The notes under the pieces are model-generated. The model did no database searches. It saw only the letters and a list, made by a program, of their open reading frames with translations, and was not told where the DNA came from. The position numbers were made by a program, and so were the translations under genes. A DNA stretch of 23,500 nucleotides from Collinsella aerofaciens (lineage in GTDB: Bacteria > Actinomycetota > Coriobacteriia > Coriobacteriales > Coriobacteriaceae): NCBI RefSeq assembly GCF_028207065.1, contig NZ_JAQLFP010000035.1:1-23500 (forward strand). The letters are read 5' to 3'. This document shows, piece after piece, positions 1-5,572 of the stretch; position 1 is the first letter of the stretch, and the number at the start of each line of letters is the position of its first letter.

Positions 1-36
1 CAGGGCATAGACCTTCTGGTCATGCCCTGCCTTTTG
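1..36 (+). terminator. Probable intrinsic terminator of a gene left of the window
   Basis: Seen: CAGGGCAT (1-8) pairs with ATGCCCTG (22-29), and inside it GACC (10-13) pairs with GGTC (18-21) around a TTCT loop, leaving one bulged A. The stem is followed by CCTTTT on the plus strand. It fits a rho-independent terminator for a plus-strand gene ending before the window. The U tract is short, and the left edge hides whether the stem is longer. Confidence 0.5.
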
Positions 37-77
37 AATGACAAATTGTCGCCCTGGGAGGCGCGTAGCGTCAACTG

Positions 78-104
78 GTTACGCGGTTCGTAGAACCGCG
101 TAAC
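78..104. repeat. Perfect 12-bp hairpin just after the RGG protein stop codon
   Basis: GTTACGCGGTTC (78-89) and GAACCGCGTAAC (93-104) are exact reverse complements with a three-base GTA loop. The hairpin sits three bases past the stop codon of the minus-strand RGG protein. There is no T run on either side, so it is not a textbook intrinsic terminator. It could stabilise the mRNA 3' end, pause polymerase, or act with Rho. Confidence 0.7.
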
Positions 105-107
105 TAA

Positions 108-1019
108 TTAGAAGCGGTTGCCGCGGAAGCCGCCACCGTTGCGGCCGCCACGATCGCCACCGCGACCGCCGCGGTCGTTACCACGGTTGCCGCCGAAGCC
201 GCCACGGTTGCCACCACGGTCGCCATAGCCACCACGGTTGCCGCCAAAGCCGCCGCGACCGCCACGGTCGCCGCCACGGTCACCAAAGCCGCCACGGCCG
301 CCACGATCGCCACCGCGACCGCCGCGGTCACCACCACGGCCACCGCGATCGCCAAAGCCACCGCGACCGCCGCGGTCGCCGCCACGGCCACCGCGATCGT
401 CACGGCCACCGCGAGGACCGCGGTCCTCGTCCAGGCCCATGGCGACGAGCGGAGCGATAACCTTATCGAGAGCGGCCATCAACTCGGTGGCCTCCTCGTA
501 AGAAAGCTCGGGCAGGAGCTTCTCCTTCTTGTTGGCAAGCTCGACCAGGCCCTCGGCGGCATCCTCGGCAGCGAAGACGACGATCTTGCGCATATCGCCC
601 TCGGCGTCGTCGATGCGGCCGACCAGATCGGCAGCCTCGGCCTCGGCCATCAGGCCATCGAGCTCACGAAGGCGCATGCCCAGCAGGTCGGACATTTCCT
701 TCTGCTCCATCTTGGGCTTGAGGTCAAGAAGCTTGATGGCGCGCTCGATGTTCGCCATGCGCTCGGCCTTGGCCTCCTCCTCCTTGGAAATAGCAAAGCG
801 ACGGCTACGCAGCAGGCGAGCGGCCTTCTGCATCTTGTCCATCAGCTCTTCGTCATCGTAATCAGCGGCGGCCTCGACAACCTCGGCCTCCTCCTCGGCG
901 GAAACCTCATCAGCAGCCTCAACCTCAGCAGCTTCGGTCTCCACGGTCTCGACTGCCTCAACCTCGGCAGCCATGGTCTCGTTCTCGGTCTCGTTCATGA
1001 TCTCTTCGTTCTCGGACAT
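108..1019 (-). CDS. RGG-tailed protein with acidic N-terminus and winged-helix-like core
   Basis: This 303-residue protein has three visible parts. Residues 1-60 are very acidic (Glu/Ala/Val-rich). Residues about 85-150 resemble a MarR-like winged helix: a helix pair around KEMSDLLGMRLRELDGLM, then a wing-like segment DLVGRIDDAEGDMRKIVVF. Residues about 199-303 are almost only Arg, Gly, Asp, Phe and Asn, with about 20 RGG tripeptides in DRGGRGG and GGFGD/N units. RGG boxes usually bind RNA or drive condensation; here that is inference. The ATG at 1019 has AAGAAGGAG a few bases upstream. The leader holds two short hairpins (GCCC/GGGC at 1034-1045, GCCCC/GGGGC at 1052-1067). The family is not recognised; a nucleic-acid-binding regulator or RNA-associated protein is the best guess. 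The long reading frames on the opposite strand of the tail are composition artefacts. Confidence 0.85.
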   Translation of the reverse strand: MSENEEIMNETENETMAAEVEAVETVETEAAEVEAADEVSAEEEAEVVEAAADYDDEELMDKMQKAARLLRSRRFAISKEEEAKAERMANIERAIKLLDLKPKMEQKEMSDLLGMRLRELDGLMAEAEAADLVGRIDDAEGDMRKIVVFAAEDAAEGLVELANKKEKLLPELSYEEATELMAALDKVIAPLVAMGLDEDRGPRGGRDDRGGRGGDRGGRGGFGDRGGRGGDRGGRGGDRGGRGGFGDRGGDRGGRGGFGGNRGGYGDRGGNRGGFGGNRGNDRGGRGGDRGGRNGGGFRGNRF

Positions 1020-1176
1020 GAGACTCCTTCTTGGCCCTCTCGGGCATCATCGCCCCATTCGCGGGGCCCGTCGCGCACTCTTTGCGCTTTAAACATTCAT
1101 GCCTCTCGGCAAAACGTCCATTAGTTTATGGTGTCGCCATCCAATCTAGCTGCAGAATCTATGTGCACACATTAAT

Positions 1177-1196
1177 GCGACATGTCGCGGTATCAT
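1177..1196 (+). promoter_or_regulatory. Palindromic operator candidate and -10-like box upstream of deformylase
   Basis: GCGACATGTCGC (1177-1188) is a perfect 12-bp palindrome. Two bases later comes TATCAT (1191-1196), which resembles a -10 box about 38 bases before the deformylase ATG. A dimeric repressor bound here would cover the promoter. No good -35 box was found at the usual spacing, so the promoter call is tentative. Confidence 0.4.
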
Positions 1197-1233
1197 GACC
1201 TGAACCAAACGTGTCCACCTTAAGGAGCCCGCC

Positions 1234-1644
1234 ATGATTAAGCCCATCATGAAATCCGAGTTCTTTTTGCGCCTGCCTTCCGAAGACGCGGGACCCGATG
1301 ATGCCGCGACCGGGCAGGACCTCCTGGATACGCTCCATGAGCATGAGCACGAGTGCGTTGGCCTCGCCGCCAATATGATCGGCGTGCGCAAACGCATCAT
1401 CTGCGTAAAGGACGGCAGCAAGTCGCTGCTTATGTACAACCCGCAGATTCTTGAGCAGGTCAATGCCTACCAGACGAGCGAAGGATGCCTCTCGTTGATC
1501 GGTGAGCGCCCCTGTACCCGCTACCGCCGCATTAAGGTGGAGTATTTGGACGAGAACTTCGTCCACCGCATCAAGAACTTCTCGGGCTACACCGCCGAGA
1601 TCATCCAACACGAAATCGACCACTGTTGCGGAATCGTTATATAG
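1234..1644 (+). CDS. def: Peptide deformylase, short type
   Basis: Predicted to remove the formyl group from the N-terminal methionine of new proteins in the cytoplasm, using a metal held by one Cys and two His. All three family motifs are visible in 136 residues: motif 1 CVGLAANMIG (41-50), motif 2 EGCLS (83-87, metal ligand C85) and motif 3 QHEIDH (125-130; ligands H126 and H130, catalytic E127). Motif 1 normally ends in Gln; here it is Met (M48). From memory, that change is shared by a group of short deformylases from gut Firmicutes and Actinobacteria. The protein is shorter than the usual 150-190 residues. The ATG has AAGGAG eight bases upstream. A diverged paralogue lies at 8980-9399. 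Product call is firm; the effect of M48 on activity is unknown. Confidence 0.9.
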   Translation: MIKPIMKSEFFLRLPSEDAGPDDAATGQDLLDTLHEHEHECVGLAANMIGVRKRIICVKDGSKSLLMYNPQILEQVNAYQTSEGCLSLIGERPCTRYRRIKVEYLDENFVHRIKNFSGYTAEIIQHEIDHCCGIVI

Positions 1645-1646
1645 TT

Positions 1647-1668
1647 CCGCCGTTCTACCGAACGGCGG
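1647..1668 (+). terminator. GC-rich hairpin directly after deformylase stop
   Basis: CCGCCGTTC (1647-1655) pairs perfectly with GAACGGCGG (1660-1668) around a TACC loop, starting three bases past the TAG stop. There is no T run after it. It is a likely 3' end structure, but a classic intrinsic terminator cannot be claimed. Confidence 0.45.
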
Positions 1669-1683
1669 ACCACTTGACGCTGC

Positions 1684-1783
1684 GCGAGCCGCATTCACGC
1701 CAATCTGACGTTCAATTTCGAGGGCACGACCAAAAGGTCAGCGCCCTCTCATTTCACGTCACCTTGGCGCAAATGCGGCTCGC
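1684..1783. repeat. 100-nt nested intergenic palindrome
   Basis: Arms 1684-1703 and 1764-1783 are reverse complements at 18 of 20 positions. Inside them TGACGT pairs with ACGTCA (1706-1711 with 1756-1761), GAGGGC (1720-1725) pairs with GCCCTC (1743-1748), and GACC (1728-1731) pairs with GGTC (1736-1739) around AAAA. All but the GAGGGC pair, which is offset by one base, share the same centre near 1733.5. The transcript of either strand could fold into one long imperfect hairpin between two convergent genes. It may be a shared terminator, a REP- or MITE-like repeat, or a small RNA. There is no transposase nearby. Confidence 0.75.
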
Positions 1784-1843
1784 TCGCTGTCGTATGTCTA
1801 TCCTGCGACGCCTCGATTCTTGTGGCGGCAGACACCTAATCCC

Positions 1844-3364
1844 CTACGATTGGCGGTAATGATCGAAGAAGTCGGCGAGGTCTTCGAGGGACTCTTTGAG
1901 CACTTCCATGCGCGGCAGGTACACGATACGGAAGTGGTCGGGCTCAGCCCAGTTAAAGCCGCCGCCGCGCGTGATCAGGATCTTCTTCTCGTGCAGCAGG
2001 TCAAGGGCGAACTGCTCGTCATCGGTAATGTTGAACTTCTTCACATCCATCTTGGGGAAGATGTAGAACGCCGCACGCGGCTTAACCACCGAGATGCCGT
2101 CAATCTTGTTGAGCGCCTCATACACAAAGTTGCGCTGCTCGTAGACACGGCCGCCGGGGCGGATGTAGTCGTTGACGGACTGATGGCCACCGAGCGCCGT
2201 CTGAACGATCGACTGAGCCGGCACGTTGGAGCACAGGCGCATGTTGGAGAGCATGTTAATGCCCATGATGAAGTCGCTCATGCAGCGCTGGTTGCCCGAA
2301 AGCACCATCCAGCCAATACGATAGCCCGCGATCATGTGCGACTTGGAAAGGCCGCTAAAGGTGACGCAGGGCAGATCAGGAGCGAGCGAGGCAATCGAGA
2401 CGTGCTCGTAGCCGTCCATGCACAGGCGGTCGTAGATCTCATCGGCAAAGATCATCAGCTGATGCCTGCGTGCAACCTCGACGATGCCCTCGAGCACCTC
2501 GCGCGGGTAGACCGAGCCCGTGGGGTTGTTGGGGTTGATGATAACGAGGGCTTTGGTCGCGCTCGTGATCTTGGACTCCATATCCTCCAGGTCGGGATAC
2601 CAATCCGCCTGCTCATCGCACAGATAGTGCACAGGATGACCGCCGGCAAGGGTTGCGCACGCCGTCCAGAGCGGATAGTCGGGGCTGGGGATCAGAATCT
2701 CGTCGCCATTGTCGAGCAGCGCGTTCATCGAAAGCTGAATGAGCTCGGACACGCCGTTGCCCGTGTAGATATGCTCCATCTGAACGTTGGGCAGGCCCTT
2801 GATCTGCGAATACTGCATGATCGCCTTGCGCGCGGAGAACAGGCCACGCGAGTTGGAATAGCCTTCGCAGTCGGGCAGCTGCTGGCGCATGTCCTTGATG
2901 ACCTCATCGGGCGTGCGGAAACCGAAGGGCGCCGGGTTGCCGATATTGAGCTTGAGGATGCGCTCGCCCTCGTCCTCCATACGGGCGGCCTCGTCGACGA
3001 CGGGACCGCGCACGTCATACAGGACGTTATCGAGCTTGGTGGATTTAGAAAAAGTACGCATGGTGGTGCTCCTTGCAATTTGAGCTGAGGGATGGGGTTC
3101 GGGCTTGGAATCGTTGCGGGGTGATGATGCCTCGCCTTGATCGGCGTCGCCGGCAAGCAGCCAGGTAACATCGACCTCCAAAATACGGGCGAGCAGCTCA
3201 GCCACATCGTGCCGCGGAATCGTCTTGCCGCTCACATATTGGCTCATCTGACTCTTGCCGAGTTTTTTGCCGAGCATCTCCGATGCGCGGATCACGTCCG
3301 ACTGGCGAACGTCGCGATCGGACATAGCCTGTCGCAGACGATCGCTAAACGTCTCTTGGGCCAC
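1844..3364 (-). CDS. alaA: XRE-type DNA-binding domain fused to AlaA-type aminotransferase
   Basis: The 506-residue protein starts at a GTG (3364) behind AAGGAGG; the longer frame has no ribosome site. Residues 1-73 form an XRE-like domain, with RQSDVIRASEM and KSQMSQYVSGK as the probable helix-turn-helix. A polar linker (about 74-101) follows. From residue 102 the sequence is a complete AlaA/AlaT-type class I aminotransferase, closely like E. coli AlaA by recall. It shows NIGNPAPFGF, NPNNPTG, FADEIYD and SGLSKSHMIAGYRIGW; the Lys in SGLSK binds PLP (K240 of the AlaA part). The expected reaction is pyruvate plus glutamate to alanine plus 2-oxoglutarate. An internal ATG at 3061 has its own AAGGAG seven bases upstream and would yield a 405-residue AlaA. 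A cluster of GTTCAATT motifs upstream suggests autoregulation through the XRE domain. The enzyme class is firm; regulation is inferred. Confidence 0.92.
   Translation of the reverse strand: MAQETFSDRLRQAMSDRDVRQSDVIRASEMLGKKLGKSQMSQYVSGKTIPRHDVAELLARILEVDVTWLLAGDADQGEASSPRNDSKPEPHPSAQIARSTTMRTFSKSTKLDNVLYDVRGPVVDEAARMEDEGERILKLNIGNPAPFGFRTPDEVIKDMRQQLPDCEGYSNSRGLFSARKAIMQYSQIKGLPNVQMEHIYTGNGVSELIQLSMNALLDNGDEILIPSPDYPLWTACATLAGGHPVHYLCDEQADWYPDLEDMESKITSATKALVIINPNNPTGSVYPREVLEGIVEVARRHQLMIFADEIYDRLCMDGYEHVSIASLAPDLPCVTFSGLSKSHMIAGYRIGWMVLSGNQRCMSDFIMGINMLSNMRLCSNVPAQSIVQTALGGHQSVNDYIRPGGRVYEQRNFVYEALNKIDGISVVKPRAAFYIFPKMDVKKFNITDDEQFALDLLHEKKILITRGGGFNWAEPDHFRIVYLPRMEVLKESLEDLADFFDHYRQS
3059..3074 (-). 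promoter_or_regulatory. Internal ribosome binding site and start codon inside the fusion gene
   Basis: On the minus strand AAGGAG (3074-3069) is followed by seven bases and an ATG (3061-3059) in the same frame as the fusion. Translation from here gives MRTFSKSTKL and on, 405 residues, matching the start and length recalled for stand-alone E. coli AlaA. The site lies exactly at the linker/enzyme border, so it may be used to make free enzyme besides the DNA-binding fusion, or be a relic of an ancestral gene pair. Confidence 0.6.
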
Positions 3365-3385
3365 TAGAACCTCCTTGCTGGCAAA

Positions 3386-3467
3386 GTTCAATTTATACAA
3401 CACGAATTGAACCTGAGTTCAATTTAGGCAGCAGTATAACGCCGTGCTATTTCGAAAAGTTCAATTT
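3386..3467 (-). promoter_or_regulatory. Four-copy GTTCAATT operator cluster upstream of XRE-AlaA
   Basis: Copies lie at 3386-3393, 3405-3412 (reverse: AATTGAAC), 3417-3424 and 3459-3466; most continue with another T. The middle two form a perfect 8-bp inverted repeat with a 4-base gap (3405-3424). The forward copies are 31 and 42 bases apart, close to three and four helical turns. Candidate -10 boxes on the minus strand (TATACT, TATAAA) lie within the cluster. The layout fits a dimeric XRE protein repressing its own gene; the binding protein itself is inferred. Confidence 0.6.
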
Positions 3468-3527
3468 CAAAAATAAAATGAGCAAGACCTCGAGATTTAT
3501 CCCAAGGCGATAACGACGTGCACGCAT

Positions 3528-4385
3528 TTAGAGGTATTCGAGGAAACGAGCGGCGGCAAGCGAAACATCGGCCGTTCGATATATGGCGTTGATCTGCCGA
3601 TGGGGATGCCCTTCGAGCGGACGCACAGCAACATCGAACTGGCAGCGACGCAAGATGAGCGCGGGAAGAATGCTCACGCCCAGGCCATCCTCGACCATAG
3701 CCATAATCGCATAGTCATCCCAAGTCGACAGTTTTGAGCGCACCGCCAGCCCCGCCCGACGGAATAGCGGCGTAATCTCATCATCGGTACCCCGTTCCAG
3801 CAGAATAAACTGCTCTCTTGCCAAATCGGTAAGAGAGACGAACTCCGCCGTGGCAAGCAACGAATCTGTCGGCACCACCGCCATCAGCTCATCACACACT
3901 AAAGACCGTGATGCCATGCCGTTTTCTCGGGGCTCACGCGGGATAAAGCCCAGGTCGCAGCGCCCCTCCGCCACCCATTGTTCAATCTCTGAGTAATCGC
4001 CCATCAGCAACTCATAATCGACGTCCGGGTGATCGGCGCGAAAACGCGCTATGACCGGTGGCAGCACGTGGGTCGCCACACTCGAAAACGTACCAATGCA
4101 GATCTTGCCGCGCATGAGCCCACGCATCTCGTCCACGTGTCGCTGCAGGCGGCCAAACTCCTCGCAGAGCGCCTCAACCGCCGGCATGATCTGCCGCCCA
4201 TCGGCAGAAAGCACCACGCCCTCGCGGCTGCGATCAAGCACCTTAAAACCCCAGTCTGCCTCAAGGTCGCCCACCATGCGGCTCACGCCCGACTGCGAAT
4301 AGCTCAGCCGCTCTGCAGCACGCGTAAAGCTGCCGGCACGCACCGTCTCGAGCAGCACTTGCATCTTTTGGATATTGGTCTCCAC
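3528..4385 (-). CDS. LysR-family transcriptional regulator, divergent from DMT transporter
   Basis: A 285-residue LysR-type regulator. The N-terminal helix-turn-helix is clear (about residues 1-60: METNIQKMQVLLETVRAG, then SFTRAAERLSYSQSGVSRMV), followed by a substrate-binding fold with typical pieces such as KICIGTFSSVATHVLPPVI and CDLGFIPREP. I place the start at GTG 4385, which has a G-rich ribosome-site-like stretch upstream. An ATG at 4406 adds seven residues but has no such site. It is divergently transcribed from the EamA transporter with a T-N11-A palindrome between them, so it probably controls that transporter and itself. The inducer cannot be read from sequence. No clear terminator follows the stop codon. 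Confidence 0.9.
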   Translation of the reverse strand: METNIQKMQVLLETVRAGSFTRAAERLSYSQSGVSRMVGDLEADWGFKVLDRSREGVVLSADGRQIMPAVEALCEEFGRLQRHVDEMRGLMRGKICIGTFSSVATHVLPPVIARFRADHPDVDYELLMGDYSEIEQWVAEGRCDLGFIPREPRENGMASRSLVCDELMAVVPTDSLLATAEFVSLTDLAREQFILLERGTDDEITPLFRRAGLAVRSKLSTWDDYAIMAMVEDGLGVSILPALILRRCQFDVAVRPLEGHPHRQINAIYRTADVSLAAARFLEYL

Positions 4386-4458
4386 GGCACGTCCCCACCC
4401 TTGCATGAGTTTTTGTTATGTTTTCCATGCATTATATTCGCTTTTCTTCTAAAGCCAG

Positions 4459-4473
4459 TTCACCCATAGTGAA
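4459..4473. promoter_or_regulatory. LysR-type T-N11-A palindrome
   Basis: TTCAC CCATA GTGAA is a perfect 5-bp inverted repeat containing the T-N11-A pattern typical of LysR sites. It lies between the divergent LysR and transporter genes, 31 bases before the transporter ATG. On the minus strand a TATAAT sits nearby as a candidate -10 for the regulator gene. Site use is inferred. Confidence 0.55.
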
Positions 4474-4503
4474 TATGTTCGGATATAGAGGGGATGTCAG
4501 CGC

Positions 4504-5415
4504 ATGAACAACGGACTGTTTACATACTTAGCAGCATTGTTGTTGTTTGGCTCCAACGGCATCATTGCCGCGGCCATCGCGCTGCCGAGCTCCGATATCG
4601 TGCTGCTGCGCACCTTTCTGGGAGCCTTCTCGCTTGTCACCATCCTCGCCATCACCCAACGCCATAAACTGCAGGCGCCATCCCGCCCTCGCGAAGCTGC
4701 GGCCTTGATCCTCTCGGGAGCTGCGTTGGGCGCCAGCTGGATTTTTCTGTTCCGCGCCTATCAAACGATCGGCGTCGGCGTATCCTCGCTGCTGTACTAC
4801 TGCGGCCCCATCATCGTCATGGCCCTCTCGCCGTTTATCTTTGGCGAAAAACTGACCGGCGGCAAAATCGCCGGCTTTATCGCCGTCGCCTGCGGCGCTT
4901 TTCTCATTGCAGCGCAGGGTCTCGGCGGCAACATGCCCATTGCGGGCATCGTCTGTGGCATTGCCTCGGCCTTCTGCTACGCGTTGATGGTCATCGCCAG
5001 CAAAGGCGCGCCACACATCGAAGGCCTCGAGAACTCTGCACTCCAGGTGAGCGCCGCCTTTGTGACCGCGCTGGTCCTCACGCTCGTCACCCAAGGCGCC
5101 CCCTCGTTCTTTTCCCCCGGTATCGCCGCAAGCATCGATTGGCGTGCCGTCGCTATGCTCGGCGTCGTCAACACCGGCGTCGGCTGCCTGCTTTACTTTA
5201 GCGCCGTCGCCAAGCTGCCTGTGCAGACCGTCGCGGTTGTCGGCTACCTCGAGCCGCTTTCGGCCGTTGTGTTCTCCGCCATCCTTTTGAGCGAAGGCAT
5301 AACGCCGGTCCGCCTGATGGGCGCCACGCTTATCATCGGCGGCGCGATTTTTTGCGAACTCGCCGGCAAACGCGCAAACGCCAAGGCTGGCATCGCCCAG
5401 ATAGCACGTGCTTAA
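4504..5415 (+). CDS. EamA/DMT-family transporter
   Basis: A 303-residue membrane protein of the drug/metabolite transporter superfamily with two EamA repeats and about ten hydrophobic helices. The first repeat runs from LFTYLAALLLFGSNGIIAA to about residue 140; the second starts at PIAGIVCGIASAFCYALMV and ends with VGYLEPLSAVVFSAILLSEG, a typical EamA segment. Members export amino acids or other small metabolites from the cytoplasm; the substrate here is unknown. The ATG has a G-rich stretch (GAGGGG) about eleven bases upstream, rather far. The divergent LysR regulator suggests inducible expression. The gene is followed by an AT-rich hairpin. Confidence 0.9.
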   Translation: MNNGLFTYLAALLLFGSNGIIAAAIALPSSDIVLLRTFLGAFSLVTILAITQRHKLQAPSRPREAAALILSGAALGASWIFLFRAYQTIGVGVSSLLYYCGPIIVMALSPFIFGEKLTGGKIAGFIAVACGAFLIAAQGLGGNMPIAGIVCGIASAFCYALMVIASKGAPHIEGLENSALQVSAAFVTALVLTLVTQGAPSFFSPGIAASIDWRAVAMLGVVNTGVGCLLYFSAVAKLPVQTVAVVGYLEPLSAVVFSAILLSEGITPVRLMGATLIIGGAIFCELAGKRANAKAGIAQIARA

Positions 5416-5449
5416 AAGCCCCTGCTTTGAAATGCTACCTGCGTAGATA

Positions 5450-5473
5450 AATAATCCCCAGCTGAGGATTATT
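5450..5473 (+). terminator. AT-rich hairpin after the DMT transporter
   Basis: AATAATCC (5450-5457) pairs with GGATTATT (5466-5473) across an 8-base loop. It lies 35 bases after the transporter stop and before kup. There is no T run behind it, so terminator function is only possible. Confidence 0.35.
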
Positions 5474-5539
5474 GTCTAAAATAACCCGATGTGCCAAACT
5501 GCTCTTGTATGTATAAAGACGGCATAAAGTTTTTTGTCC

Positions 5540-5561
5540 TAGACAGATAACCGGATGTCTA
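5540..5561 (+). promoter_or_regulatory. TAGACA/TGTCTA inverted repeat in the kup leader
   Basis: TAGACA (5540-5545) and TGTCTA (5556-5561) are exact reverse complements 10 bases apart, ending just before the kup ribosome site. The piece ATAACCGGATGT (5547-5558) recurs as ATAACCCGATGT at 5481-5492. The pair could be operator half-sites or a leader hairpin. No c-di-AMP riboswitch consensus was recognised in this 157-base gap. Confidence 0.3.
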
Positions 5562-5572
5562 AGGGAGTCCTC

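Noticed and set aside
104..501. Pro/Arg-rich and Ala/Val-rich frames over the RGG tail, and a CRISPR-like look to the repeats
   Set aside because: The repetition comes from RGG codons with irregular unit lengths; there are no unique spacers between constant repeats, so it is not a CRISPR array or a second gene.
1820..3088. 422-residue plus-strand frame opposite the aminotransferase
   Set aside because: It lies wholly antisense to a gene with clear family motifs, has no ribosome site and no recognisable domain; it is a high-GC shadow frame.
5416..5572. c-di-AMP (ydaO) riboswitch before kup
   Set aside because: Such switches often precede potassium transporters, but I could not find the conserved core; a covariance search with the ydaO model would decide.
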